Source: Archangium lansingense
Lineage (GTDB): Bacteria > Myxococcota > Myxococcia > Myxococcales > Myxococcaceae
Assembly (NCBI RefSeq): GCF_026626635.1
Contig: NZ_JAPNKA010000001.1
Location: forward strand, 11,764,501-11,828,500
Direction of reading: 5' to 3'
Length of the DNA stretch: 64,000 nucleotides
In this document: piece after piece, positions 32,988 to 43,718 of the stretch
Position numbering within the stretch: position 1 is the stretch's first letter
Layout: each line of letters opens with the position of its first letter
The notes under the pieces: model-generated
Told to the model about the DNA's origin: nothing
What the model saw: the letters and a program-made list of their open reading frames with translations, nothing else
Databases searched by the model: none
Position numbers and translations under genes: made by a program

Positions 32988-35645
32988 ATGAGTGACTCGA
33001 CCCACAAGACGCCCCGCTTTGCTCTCGCCTACGCCAGAATGCTGGTCCGTAGGCCCGGGCTCGTCATCCTCGCGATCCTCGCGCTGTCCGGCGTGTCATT
33101 GTGGGGAACCACGAAGCTGACCATCAACTCCAACCAGCTCGACCTCATCTCGCAAGACTTGCCCGAGGTGAAGGACGTCAAGCGGGTCATCGACATGGTG
33201 GGTGGCAGCGGCTACCTCATCATGGGCCTGCGCGCCGACGACGAGGCCACCCTCAAGAAGGTCGCCGACGACATCGCGGCCGGGCTGAACGCGGACAAGG
33301 AGAACGTCCGCTTCATCACCTACAAGGTGCCCGTCGAGTTCGTGCAACAGCAGATGGGCCTCTTCATCAAGACGGAGGACCTGGCCGAGGGCAAGCGCCG
33401 CATCATGGCGTGGCTCAAGGATCAGCTCCGCCGCAACAACCCCTTCTTCATCGAGATCCAGAAGACCGAGCCGGTGAAGCTCGAGATGCAGGACCTCGTC
33501 GACAAGTACAGCAGCGTCGGCAAGAAGAGCATCCGGGATGACTACTACATCTCCAAGGACCGGAAGATGATGCTCATCCTCATCAAGCCGATGTGGGACT
33601 CCAACCAGCTCGCCAAGACGAAGGTCTACGTGGAGAAGCTGCGCGCGGATCTCGCGGCCTACTCCAAGAGCGAGAAGGCCGGCGGCGTGGAGCTCATCGA
33701 GGATTACGACAAGATGGGCGACAAGACGCTGGTGGCCTACGGCTTCACCGGCTCCTACAAGACGGCGGTGGACGACTCGTATGCCATCGAGGAGTCGCTC
33801 CAGCCGGTGTCGCTGCTGGCCTTCGCGGCCATCTTCATCATCACCATCCTGGCCTTCCGCAAGTGGGTGCCCACCCTCATCGTGTCCGTCGGCACGGTGC
33901 TCGGCACCATCATGACCATGGGCTTCACCTACATCACCGTGGGCGAGCTCAACATGATCACCAGCATCCTCGGCGGCCTGCTGATGGGGTTCGGCATCGA
34001 CTACGGCATCCACTTCATCTTCCGCACGCGGCTGGAGCTGGGCCACGGCAAGCCCTATGACGTGGCCATCCAGGACGCGGTGGTGAACGCCGGCCGTCCG
34101 GCGCTGGTGTCCGCGGTGGTGACGTCCGGCTCGTTCCTCGTGCTGATGGTCAGCGATTTCCGCGGCTTCAGCCAGTTCGGCTTCCTGGCCGGCTGCGGCA
34201 CCTTCCTCATCGGCGTGCTGCTCTTCGCCTGGAGCCCGGCGCTGCTGGCGCTCGCGGGCCGCATCAACCCCGAGCTGCCCAAGAAGCTCATCGGCGAGAT
34301 GAAGCCGCCGGCCACGCAGAACGCCACCACGGGCAAGGAGCTGCGGATTCCCAAGCCGGGCCTGATGCTCGGGGTGAGCACCGTCATCGTGGGCGTCCTG
34401 TGCTTCCTGGCCGTTCCCCGGAGCGACGTGGACGTGCCCACGGACAAGCCCGCCTCCTGGGCGGACCGACTCAAGGCCGGCATCCGCTTCAACTACAACA
34501 GCCGCGCCCTCATCCCCGAGGGCCAGTCGTCCGTAAGGCTGCAGGATGAGATCAGCCAGCGCTTCGACATGTCCGCAGATCCCATCGCCGTCTACAGCAA
34601 GACGCTGGAGGAGGCGAAGGCCATCTACGACGAGCTCGAGGATCCGGAGAAGCGCAAGACGAAGTACTCCGCCATCGACCAGGTGGTGAGCATCTACACC
34701 TTCGTCCCGCCGCCGGAGCGGGCCGCGGCCAACGCGAAGATCCTCCAGGAGTGGCAGGAGGAGCTCAAGGACATCGACGTGGCGGCGCTGCCTCCGGAGG
34801 CGCAGGAGAAGGCGGCCCTCTTCATGAAGATGCTGGAGGCCCGGCCCTACGGCGTGCACGAAGTGCCTGAAGTCTACGCCTCGCAGTTCCGCCACCTGCC
34901 GGAGACGAAGCCGGAGAACCACGGCTACCTGACGTTCATCTACCCGAGCGTGGACCTCTGGGACGGCAAGAAGATGCTCACCTTCGTGGACCAGACGAAC
35001 CACATCCCCACCCCCGAGGTGAAGGATGCGCAGGGCAACGTCATCGCCGAGGCCCAGGTTCGCCGGGCGGCCGGTGCGGCCCAGCTCTTCGCGCGGCTGG
35101 CGCGCATCGTGCTCGCCGACGGCCAGCTCTCCGTGCTCCTGGTGACGCTCTGGATTCTGGTGATGCACTACCTGGACTTCCGCAACGTGAAGCTGGCGCT
35201 GGCCTCCGTCATCCCGCTCACGGTGGGTCTGGCGATGATGCTGGGTCTGATGACGGTGTGGGACCTGCACCTGAACTTCATGAACATCATCATCCTGCCC
35301 ATCCTCCTGGGCTTCGGGGTGAGTCACGGCCTCTACCTGCTGCACCGCTTCCTGGAGGGCACCTCGCCCGTGGTGGCGCTGCGCAGCATCGGCGCCGCGG
35401 TGGCCTCGTCCACCCTGACGACGGCCGCGGGCTTCGCCGCCCTCCTGGTGGCCAGCCACAACGGCCTGAAGTCCATGGGCGTCGTCGCGTGCATCGGCCT
35501 CATCACCACGCTGGTGGTGTCCTTCACGGTGCTCGCCGCGGTGATGCAGGTGATGTGGGACCGGCTGCCGCGCAAGCTGCAGGACGGCGTGACGAATACG
35601 CCCTCCGAGCAGCCCTCCGGCAAGGACAAGTCCGAGGCGGCCTGA
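32988..35645 (+). CDS. RND/MMPL-superfamily exporter
   Basis: 885 residues with the two-fold RND layout: helix 1, a large outer domain, a five-helix bundle, then the same again. The first half carries GFGIDYGIHFIFRTRLELG, with an acidic residue in the membrane as expected for proton coupling. The matching site of the second half reads GFGVSHGLYLLHRFLEG, with Ser where Asp is common. Such proteins (HAE3/MMPL/HpnN-like) move lipids or hydrophobic compounds across or out of the membrane. No adaptor or outer-membrane factor is adjacent, which fits lipid exporters that work alone. The substrate is unknown. Confidence 0.88.
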   Translation: MSDSTHKTPRFALAYARMLVRRPGLVILAILALSGVSLWGTTKLTINSNQLDLISQDLPEVKDVKRVIDMVGGSGYLIMGLRADDEATLKKVADDIAAGLNADKENVRFITYKVPVEFVQQQMGLFIKTEDLAEGKRRIMAWLKDQLRRNNPFFIEIQKTEPVKLEMQDLVDKYSSVGKKSIRDDYYISKDRKMMLILIKPMWDSNQLAKTKVYVEKLRADLAAYSKSEKAGGVELIEDYDKMGDKTLVAYGFTGSYKTAVDDSYAIEESLQPVSLLAFAAIFIITILAFRKWVPTLIVSVGTVLGTIMTMGFTYITVGELNMITSILGGLLMGFGIDYGIHFIFRTRLELGHGKPYDVAIQDAVVNAGRPALVSAVVTSGSFLVLMVSDFRGFSQFGFLAGCGTFLIGVLLFAWSPALLALAGRINPELPKKLIGEMKPPATQNATTGKELRIPKPGLMLGVSTVIVGVLCFLAVPRSDVDVPTDKPASWADRLKAGIRFNYNSRALIPEGQSSVRLQDEISQRFDMSADPIAVYSKTLEEAKAIYDELEDPEKRKTKYSAIDQVVSIYTFVPPPERAAANAKILQEWQEELKDIDVAALPPEAQEKAALFMKMLEARPYGVHEVPEVYASQFRHLPETKPENHGYLTFIYPSVDLWDGKKMLTFVDQTNHIPTPEVKDAQGNVIAEAQVRRAAGAAQLFARLARIVLADGQLSVLLVTLWILVMHYLDFRNVKLALASVIPLTVGLAMMLGLMTVWDLHLNFMNIIILPILLGFGVSHGLYLLHRFLEGTSPVVALRSIGAAVASSTLTTAAGFAALLVASHNGLKSMGVVACIGLITTLVVSFTVLAAVMQVMWDRLPRKLQDGVTNTPSEQPSGKDKSEAA

Positions 35646-35797
35646 AGCACTCCCGCCGAGACAGGGGCCGGGCCGCGCCTCACGCGTGTCCGCCCCTCCG
35701 GTAAAAAGCCGTATCTCGCCGGTTGAGAAAGAGCCCGGGCACCAGGGAAGCCGAGACGAATAGTCCCTTCCCGGCCCGGGCTCGCTACATTACCGGG

Positions 35798-37411
35798 GTG
35801 CCCACCACCGGTAACCCATCCATCCTGGCCATCGATCTCGGGACCTCGGCCGTGAAGCTGGCGGCCGTCACCCTCCGCGGCACCATCCTCGGCGGTGAGG
35901 TGGAGCCCCAAGAGGTCCACCTGCTGGCCGACGGCGGCGCCGAGCAGGACCCCGAGGCGTGGTGGTCCGCCATCGTCCGCGGCACGCAGCGCCTGCTCGG
36001 CAAGGGTGTCGTCTCCGCGGACGACATCGTCGGCATCAACATCAGCTCCCAGTGGTCCGGCACCGTCGCCGTCGACGAGCGCGGCAAGCCCCTGCATCCC
36101 GCCATCATCTGGATGGACTCGCGAGGCGCGCCCCACGTGCGGCGCGCCGTCCACGGCTTCATCCCCGTCGAGGGTTTCGGCATCGCCCGCCTGCTCACCT
36201 GGGTGCGGTTGACCGGCGGCGCGCCTACCCTCTCGGGGAAGGACCCGTTCGGCCACATCCTCTTCCTGAAGAGCGAGCACCCCGAGCTCTACCGCAACAC
36301 CTACAAGTTCCTGGAGCCCAAGGACTGGCTCAACCTGAAGCTGAGTGGCCGCTTCGCCTCCTCCTACGACACCATCACCCTGCACTGGGTCACCGACAAC
36401 CGCGACCTCCAGCGCATCCACTACGCCGAGCAGCTGCTCCAGCTCGCGGGCCTGCCGCGCGAGAAGCTGCCCGACCTGGTGCCTGCCGCCAGTGTGCTCG
36501 GCCCACTCCAGCCCGAGGCCGCTCGCGCCCTCGGACTGAGCGACAAGGTACAGGTCATCACCGGGGCCCCGGACATCCTCGCCGCCGCCGTGGGCTCGGG
36601 CGCGGTGCGCGATTTCGAGCCCCACCTGTGCGTCGGCACGTCCTCGTGGATCGCCTGCCACCTGCCCTTCAAGAAGACGGACGTCTTCCACCAGATGGGG
36701 ACCCTGCCCTCGGCACTCCCGGGCCGCTACATCCTCACCAACGAGCAGGAGTCCGCCGGCCTCTGTCTGTCCTTCCTCAAGGACAACATCCTCTTCGGCC
36801 ACGAGGAGCTCGCCCGGTACGCCAACACGGGCGACCAGGGCCAGGCCCCGGTGGACCTCTACAAGGTGCTCGAGACGGAGGCCGAGCGCATCCCCGCGGG
36901 CAGCGACCGGCTCCTCTTCATGCCCTGGCTCAACGGCGAGCGCAGCCCCGTGGATGACCAGTACCTGCGCGGCGGCTTCTTCAACCAGTCCCTCAAGACG
37001 ACCCGCGGGCACATGGTGCGCGCCGTGCTCGAGGGCGTGTCCTACAACTCGCGCTGGCTCTTCAGCTACGTGGAGAAGTTCGTCGGCCGCAGGCTGGACT
37101 CCCTCCGCATCATCGGCGGCGGTGCCCGCTCGAAGCTCTGGTGTCAGATCATGGCGGACGTGCTGGACCGGACCATCCAGCGAGTGGACGAGCCCGTGCT
37201 CGCCAACGCACGCGGCGCGGCCTTCCAGGCGGCCCTGGCCCTTGGGCACCTCACGGTGGACGAGATTCCCTCGCTCGTCCCCGTCGCCAACACCTTCGAA
37301 CCCAACCCCCAGAACCGCGGGCTCTATGACGAGCTCTTCGGCGAGTTCGTGAACCTCTACAAGTCCAACAAGGCCATCTTCGCGCGGCTCAACCGGGCCC
37401 GCGGCGCCTAA
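35798..37411 (+). CDS. xylB: FGGY-family carbohydrate kinase, xylulokinase-like
   Basis: 537 residues. GTG 35798 was chosen because it lies just before the first ATPase motif (SILAIDLGTSAVKLAAV); a longer start at 35723 adds charged residues unlike the family. Further motifs are WMDSRGAPHVRRAV, the adenosine-binding IIGGGARSKLWCQIMADV, and ANARGAAFQAALALG. FGGY kinases phosphorylate open-chain sugars; xylulokinase makes xylulose-5-phosphate. No xylose isomerase or transporter is nearby. It sits 26 bases ahead of an S1P-lyase-like gene in the same direction, so they are probably co-transcribed. Substrate is inferred. Confidence 0.85.
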   Translation: MPTTGNPSILAIDLGTSAVKLAAVTLRGTILGGEVEPQEVHLLADGGAEQDPEAWWSAIVRGTQRLLGKGVVSADDIVGINISSQWSGTVAVDERGKPLHPAIIWMDSRGAPHVRRAVHGFIPVEGFGIARLLTWVRLTGGAPTLSGKDPFGHILFLKSEHPELYRNTYKFLEPKDWLNLKLSGRFASSYDTITLHWVTDNRDLQRIHYAEQLLQLAGLPREKLPDLVPAASVLGPLQPEAARALGLSDKVQVITGAPDILAAAVGSGAVRDFEPHLCVGTSSWIACHLPFKKTDVFHQMGTLPSALPGRYILTNEQESAGLCLSFLKDNILFGHEELARYANTGDQGQAPVDLYKVLETEAERIPAGSDRLLFMPWLNGERSPVDDQYLRGGFFNQSLKTTRGHMVRAVLEGVSYNSRWLFSYVEKFVGRRLDSLRIIGGGARSKLWCQIMADVLDRTIQRVDEPVLANARGAAFQAALALGHLTVDEIPSLVPVANTFEPNPQNRGLYDELFGEFVNLYKSNKAIFARLNRARGA

Positions 37412-37437
37412 CGCCCTCACAGGAGCACAGGAACACC

Positions 37438-38964
<1,527 letters not shown>

Positions 38965-39021
38965 GCGCCCGCGGCTCCGAGCACGAGAGTATCCTCCGCG
39001 AAGTGAATCGGAGGGTACCTC

Positions 39022-41469
39022 GTGCACAAGCCTGGTGTGTTCGTCGTGGGCCCGTGGCTGTTGGCTCTGCTCCTGCTCGGGCTCACGAGCCCCACGCTCG
39101 CGGCCTCCGCTCCCGCCAGTGCTGCCGAGTTGCACGAGCTCCTCCAGACCTTCAGAAGGTTGAAGGAGCCTCCCGAGCACGATGAGGAGCCGCACTTCGA
39201 GCGTCTGGGATTGGAGGATCCCTACACGGTCATCGTACGAGCCGCGCTCGAACACCCCGAGCCCGGTCACGTCATCGCGAAGCTGCGGGAGCGGTACGCG
39301 TTGAACGCAGCCGCAGCACGAGCGCTGCTCCTCGGCCAGCTCGTGACCATCCCACCGGACGACCCCTGGGCAACGCTCACTCCCGAGCAGGTCCGGCGCG
39401 CGCTGGAGTCCTATCTGACCGCCGCGCACGAAGCTCCCGGCAGTCTGGTCGTGCTCACGGCGATACTCACCCTGCCCCAGAGCTACCTGGTGCCAAAACA
39501 GGAGTTCGAGGCGCGCTTCCTCGAAGCCCTGGATGCAGCTCCTGCTCCCGTCGAGACGGCCATCCAACTCTCACGGATGGGCGGAGACCTCCATGGTTGG
39601 CACGTTCCGCTTGCCGCCCTCGCCGTCAGCCGTCAGCCGGAGGTGCTGCCACGCGCGCTCGAGGCGCTCGGACTGGGAGAGCACGGGAGGACGGCCACCC
39701 TGTTCTACTTCGCCGCCTTCCAGGCCCTGCGCGCCCATCAGGACGGGGACTTCCCTGCCGCAACCGCCGAGCGGCTCCTCCGCAATCTCCTGAAGCAGCA
39801 GCAACCCTCGCTCGCGGTGGAGCTGGCCCGGCAGCTCCCGGCCACGGCGCGGGAGGCGCTCCTCGCGGGGAGATGGACCGTGCAGGACTCCCACTACATC
39901 TCCACCGTTGGAGGCGATCGCATAGAGGTGGAGCCCCCGGGAGACCTGCGCCCCGGACTCGCCGCGGCCCTGCTGCTCGGAGGAGACACGCAGGCGGCAG
40001 CGGACTGGTTCGCCCACGCGGCGCCGGTCCCCTCGAATCTCCGAGAGCAGGGCAAGGACTGCTCGCCTGAGGTCCATCACGCCCTCCTCTCCTTCCTCCT
40101 GAAGCCGGAGCCTGGGGCCGACCCCTTCTCGCTCCTCGTCGCGGATGCGCGCTGCGGCCGGGTACTCGAGTACCCGTGGAACTTGATGCTCGCCCAGGTC
40201 TTCCAGTCCCGCTACCAGGAGGAGGCGCGAGATCACCTGAGCCTCGCGGTGGAATCCGAGCGGCGGAAACCCGACGTGATGCCGCTGCAGGCCCACCTCA
40301 CCTTCCTCGACGGCGCACGGGCCACCTTCGAGGCCGCGGACAAGGAGCGGCTCGCGCGGCTCGAGTCCGCCCTCGCGGCCCTCCCGAAGCAGACTGGGGA
40401 CAGCATGCCCGCAGCGGAGGCAGATCCAGTCGCCCCCCGCATCCGAGAGCTGCTCGCCGCACCGTCCGCCTCGGCCTTCACCGAGCACCCACTGGCCGAG
40501 GCACCCAAGACGAAGCCGTCTCCGCGATGGAGTCCCATCAAGAGTGGGCTCCAGCCGCCCGCGGGATTCCACGCCGTGCGCGCCGAGCGCTCCGGCAAGC
40601 GCGTCCTGCTCCTCGCCCTCTCGCAGCGTCTGGACCCGGTGGGCGAAGTCTCCGGCGGCGGCTACTGGCTCCTCGAGTCCCAGGATGGAGGCCGCACCTG
40701 GAGCTCGCTCCTCTATACGGGCCTGCGGCAATACAGGCCCTACGAGCTCGCGAAGAAGTCCTCGCTCCCCATGCTCGACGGCGACACGCTCCGGCTCGAG
40801 GCCTCGGTGCGTGAGCTGGAAGAGAAGAGCATCACCTTCCCTCCCCTCAAGCTCACGACGAAGCGGGAGAAGAAGAACCTCTTCCTCCAGGCCCGCCTCT
40901 CCGAGCTCCAGAGGGACTCCGACGCGGATGGGCTCCCGGACCTCGTCGAGGAGCGCTTCCTCACCGACCCGAAGGCCGCGGACACCGATGCGGATGGCCT
41001 CTCCGATGGAGAGGATCCCCTGCCGCAGGTGCCCGCCGTCGACCGCGGCTCGGAGGGCCCCGAGGCCCGGCTGCTGGCAGCGTTCCTCGCCATGCTGAAT
41101 GAAGGGGAGCACGTGCAGAAGGGCCTGGAGGTGGGCCTGCCCGACGAAGACAGCCCCCAGGACGTGCTGCGGCTCCCGAAGGGCACCACGCCAGAGTCCC
41201 GCTACGATGTGACCTTCCTCGAGATGAAGCGCGGCGGCCTGCGCGGCGTCCGGCTGACCTCGCGTACCCTCGTATTCACGTCCGAGGAAATCGCGAAGGC
41301 CGAGGAACGCTTCGGCCGCTTCTTCGGCCTCGACGTCTCCCTTCTCCTCAACGCGAAGGGAGACCAGGCCCTCATCACTTGGAACGCGCGCTGGCGCGGG
41401 GGGAGATACCTGGCGCGAATCCAGAACGGACAGTGGGTGTTCGAGTCACTCAGCAGTTGGATAACTTGA
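39022..41469 (+). CDS. Exported protein with thrombospondin type 3-like calcium repeats
   Basis: 815 residues from GTG 39022, with a GGAGGG ribosome site. There is a Sec leader (GPWLLALLLLGLTSPTLAAS). Residues up to about 470 are helical, Ala/Leu/Glu-rich and TPR-like in feel. A beta-rich part follows (GGYWLLESQDGGRTWSSLLY, like a sialidase-type repeat). Then come two acidic loops, DSDADGLPDLVEE and DTDADGLSDGEDP, of the calcium-binding thrombospondin type 3 kind. I do not recognise the whole family. It is likely periplasmic or at the cell surface, stabilised by calcium. It stands alone. Confidence 0.7.
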   Translation: MHKPGVFVVGPWLLALLLLGLTSPTLAASAPASAAELHELLQTFRRLKEPPEHDEEPHFERLGLEDPYTVIVRAALEHPEPGHVIAKLRERYALNAAAARALLLGQLVTIPPDDPWATLTPEQVRRALESYLTAAHEAPGSLVVLTAILTLPQSYLVPKQEFEARFLEALDAAPAPVETAIQLSRMGGDLHGWHVPLAALAVSRQPEVLPRALEALGLGEHGRTATLFYFAAFQALRAHQDGDFPAATAERLLRNLLKQQQPSLAVELARQLPATAREALLAGRWTVQDSHYISTVGGDRIEVEPPGDLRPGLAAALLLGGDTQAAADWFAHAAPVPSNLREQGKDCSPEVHHALLSFLLKPEPGADPFSLLVADARCGRVLEYPWNLMLAQVFQSRYQEEARDHLSLAVESERRKPDVMPLQAHLTFLDGARATFEAADKERLARLESALAALPKQTGDSMPAAEADPVAPRIRELLAAPSASAFTEHPLAEAPKTKPSPRWSPIKSGLQPPAGFHAVRAERSGKRVLLLALSQRLDPVGEVSGGGYWLLESQDGGRTWSSLLYTGLRQYRPYELAKKSSLPMLDGDTLRLEASVRELEEKSITFPPLKLTTKREKKNLFLQARLSELQRDSDADGLPDLVEERFLTDPKAADTDADGLSDGEDPLPQVPAVDRGSEGPEARLLAAFLAMLNEGEHVQKGLEVGLPDEDSPQDVLRLPKGTTPESRYDVTFLEMKRGGLRGVRLTSRTLVFTSEEIAKAEERFGRFFGLDVSLLLNAKGDQALITWNARWRGGRYLARIQNGQWVFESLSSWIT

Positions 41470-41493
41470 ACGGCGGGTGCGGCTCGGGCCCAG

Positions 41494-41511
41494 GTGTCAC
41501 GAAAGTGTCAC
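41494..41511 (+). promoter_or_regulatory. Pho-box-like direct repeat upstream of phosphate module
   Basis: GTGTCAC-GAAA-GTGTCAC: two identical seven-base units with a four-base spacer (11-base period), the same geometry as the enterobacterial Pho box (CTGTCAT-AWAW-CTGTCAY). It lies 34 bases before the receiver ATG, upstream of the DUF47 and Pit genes. No clear -10 stands at the canonical distance; TTACAG at 41533-41538 is the nearest candidate. PhoB/PhoP binding is inferred from sequence and from the genes it precedes. Confidence 0.6.
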
Positions 41512-41545
41512 GAGCACTGGAGAGGGAGGCCCTTACAGTCCGCGC

Positions 41546-41899
41546 ATGCCGCACATCCTGATCGTCGATGACGAACCGGACCTGGCGGAGCTGCTGGCGT
41601 ACAACCTGGGGCGGGCGGGCTTCACGACCACCCAGGTTCATACTGGAGCGGAGGCCCTGGCACGGGTACGCGAGGCCCTGCCAGACCTGGTTTTGCTGGA
41701 CCTGATGCTGCCCGACATGGATGGGGCGGAGCTGTTCTGCCAGCTTCGGGCCCACCCGGACACGCGTCACCTGCGCGTCCTGGTGCTCTCCGCCCGTCCG
41801 GATGCTCACTCCCGGGTGCAGGGGGTGGAGGTCATCCTCAAGCCTTTCAAGGTGCAGGAGGTGGTGGCGCGGGTAACCGCGCTGCTGCCAACGCCTTGA
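41546..41899 (+). CDS. Single-domain response regulator
   Basis: 117 residues from ATG 41546 (MPHILIVDDEPDLAELL). The acidic pair, the phosphoacceptor Asp in LVLLDLMLPDMDG and the conserved Lys in VILKPFK are all present. The D-L-M-L-P pattern is that of OmpR/PhoB receivers, but there is no DNA-binding domain, so the protein may be a stand-alone receiver related to PhoB. The GGGAGG sequence upstream is 16 bases from the ATG, longer than usual. It is followed after 106 bases by DUF47 and Pit genes and preceded by a Pho-box-like site, so a phosphate role is likely. No histidine kinase is adjacent. Confidence 0.88.
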   Translation: MPHILIVDDEPDLAELLAYNLGRAGFTTTQVHTGAEALARVREALPDLVLLDLMLPDMDGAELFCQLRAHPDTRHLRVLVLSARPDAHSRVQGVEVILKPFKVQEVVARVTALLPTP

Positions 41900-42005
41900 G
41901 ACGCGAACGCATCTTTCATGCTGGTACTTATCAACAGGTGTTGTAGTCACGCCCTCGCAACGGATGGGTGACTGGACGCGTCAAGTCCGGCCCAGGAGAA
42001 GCGCG

Positions 42006-42632
42006 ATGCTCGAGAAGCTGATGCCCAAGTCGGACGAGTTCTTCGACGACTTCGATGCCCAGTGTGCCGTCACGGTGGAAGGCGCCCGGATGCTGCACAC
42101 CCTGCTGAGCGACTTCCGGGACGTAGCCACCCGGGTGCAGGCCCTCAAGGACATTGAGCACAAGGGCGATGAGGTCACGCACACCGCCTTCAACCGGCTG
42201 CACAAGCAGTTCATCACCCCGTTCGACCGGGGGCAGATCCACACCCTGCTGTCGCGCATCGACGACGTGCTGGACCTGACCAACGCGGCGGCGAGCCGCA
42301 TCCACTACTACGAAATCCAGTCGAGCCTGCCGGACGCCACGGAGCTGGCGCGGCTGCTGGTGATCAGCGCCGAGAAGGTCCAGGAGGTGGTGGCGGCGCT
42401 GCGGCTCATCAAGAAGCCCGAGCAGATCCTCGCGGGCTGCAAGGAGATCAAGCGCCTGGAGACGCAGGCGGACGAGGTGCTGCGCGCGGGACTGGGCCGG
42501 CTCTTCAAGAGCGGCGCGGACCCGCTGACGATCATCAAGTGGAAGGAGGTCTACGACCTCATCGAGACGGCCACGGATAAGTGCCAGGGTGTGGCGAACG
42601 TCATCGAAGGCGTGGTCCTGGAGCACTCGTAA
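42006..42632 (+). CDS. DUF47 (PhoU-like) phosphate transport regulator
   Basis: 208 residues from ATG 42006, with AGGAGA six bases upstream. It is all-helical with the PhoU-type metal-binding pattern; the DUF47 features are an N-terminal MLEKLMPKSDEFFDDFDA, LKDIEHKGDEVTH, and a second-half LETQADEVLRAGLGRLF. DUF47 proteins accompany Pit transporters and modulate their activity. The stop overlaps the Pit start by one base (TAATG), so translation is coupled one to one. Confidence 0.92.
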   Translation: MLEKLMPKSDEFFDDFDAQCAVTVEGARMLHTLLSDFRDVATRVQALKDIEHKGDEVTHTAFNRLHKQFITPFDRGQIHTLLSRIDDVLDLTNAAASRIHYYEIQSSLPDATELARLLVISAEKVQEVVAALRLIKKPEQILAGCKEIKRLETQADEVLRAGLGRLFKSGADPLTIIKWKEVYDLIETATDKCQGVANVIEGVVLEHS

Positions 42633-43657
42633 TGCTGCTCACCGCTGTCGTCCTCATTGTCGGAGTCGCGCTCATCTTCGACTTCATCAACGGCTTCCAC
42701 GACGCGGCCAACTCCATCGCCACGGTGGTGTCCACGCGCGTGTTGTCGCCGAACCTGGCCGTAGCCTGGGCCGCCTTCTTCAACTTCGTCGCCGCGTTTG
42801 GCGGTGGGGTGAAGGTGGCCAACACCATGGGCAAGGGCATCATCGACTTCGAGATGCTGCGCGCAGCGGGCTCGGAAGCCGTGCTCCTGGTCATCTTCTC
42901 CTCGCTGATGGGCGCCATCGCGTGGAACCTGCTGACGTGGTGGTGGGGCCTGCCCTCCTCGTCCTCCCATGCGCTGGCCGGGGGCATGATTGGCGCCACG
43001 CTGCCGGTGCTCGGCGTCGCCGGACTGGTGGGCTCGGGCATCGCGAAGATCGCCGTCTTCATCGTGCTCTCGCCCTTCATCGGCATGGTGCTCGGCACGG
43101 CGCTGATGGTGCTGAGCACGTGGACGGTGCACAAGCAGACGCCCCTGAAGGTGGACACGTGGTTCCGGCGCCTGCAGCTCGTATCCTCGGCCATCTTCTC
43201 CTACAGCCACGGCACCAATGACGCGCAGAAGGTGATGGGCATCATCGCGGTGGTGCTCTTCGGCACCATCTGGAAGGACCGGCCCTTCCACATCGACTGG
43301 TGGATGATCATCTCGTGCCACGCGGCCATCGCGCTGGGCACCTTCTTCGGCGGCTGGCGCATCGTGAAGACGATGGGGCACAGCCTCACCAAGCTGGCAC
43401 CCATCGGCGGCTTCGCCGCGGAGACGGGTGGAGGCGTCACCATCATCGCGCTGGCGAAGCTGGGCATCCCCGTGTCCACCACGCACACCATCACTGGCGC
43501 CATCACGGGCGTGGGCTCCACCAAGGGCTGGCGCGCGGTGAAGTGGGGCGTGGCTGGCCGCATCATCTGGGCGTGGGTGTTCACCATTCCCGCCGCGGCG
43601 CTCATGGCCGTGCTGGTGTACGGACTGTCCCGGCTGGTGGTGATGGCCGTAGGGTGA
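42632..43657 (+). CDS. pit: Inorganic phosphate transporter, Pit family
   Basis: 341 residues from ATG 42632. It has both Pit signature halves: DFINGFHDAANSIATVVSTR near the N-terminus and SYSHGTNDAQKVMGI in the second half. LPSSSSHALAGGMIGA and VSTTHTITGAITGVG are the paired hairpin-like elements. It is a polytopic inner-membrane carrier that imports metal-phosphate complexes with protons. It is coupled to its DUF47 partner by a one-base overlap. Confidence 0.95.
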   Translation: MLLTAVVLIVGVALIFDFINGFHDAANSIATVVSTRVLSPNLAVAWAAFFNFVAAFGGGVKVANTMGKGIIDFEMLRAAGSEAVLLVIFSSLMGAIAWNLLTWWWGLPSSSSHALAGGMIGATLPVLGVAGLVGSGIAKIAVFIVLSPFIGMVLGTALMVLSTWTVHKQTPLKVDTWFRRLQLVSSAIFSYSHGTNDAQKVMGIIAVVLFGTIWKDRPFHIDWWMIISCHAAIALGTFFGGWRIVKTMGHSLTKLAPIGGFAAETGGGVTIIALAKLGIPVSTTHTITGAITGVGSTKGWRAVKWGVAGRIIWAWVFTIPAAALMAVLVYGLSRLVVMAVG

Positions 43658-43676
43658 GTGGTGTAGAAACGGGCGC

Positions 43677-43709
43677 CCTCTCCCGCGCCGGGAGTAGGGC
43701 CGGGAGAGG
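43677..43709 (+). promoter_or_regulatory. Hairpin that would cover the lipoprotein ribosome site
   Basis: CCTCTCCCG (43677-43685) pairs perfectly with CGGGAGAGG (43701-43709), and the second arm contains the GGAGAGGA ribosome site of the gene starting at 43719. The first arm can pair instead with the nearer CGGGAG (43689-43694), a competing short hairpin that leaves the ribosome site free. The arrangement could control translation, or may just be another member of the CCCTCTCCC repeat family used as a leader. Confidence 0.45.
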
Positions 43710-43718
43710 AAATCGACG

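Noticed and set aside
33096..35459. A 787-residue open frame antisense to the RND exporter gene
   Set aside because: It is rich in Arg, His, Glu and Val with no domain, and mirrors third-position GC bias of the real gene; the sense frame has clear RND motifs.
39599..39620. Sigma-54-like TGGCAC...TTGC
   Set aside because: The spacing between GG and GC is two bases too long and it lies inside a coding region.
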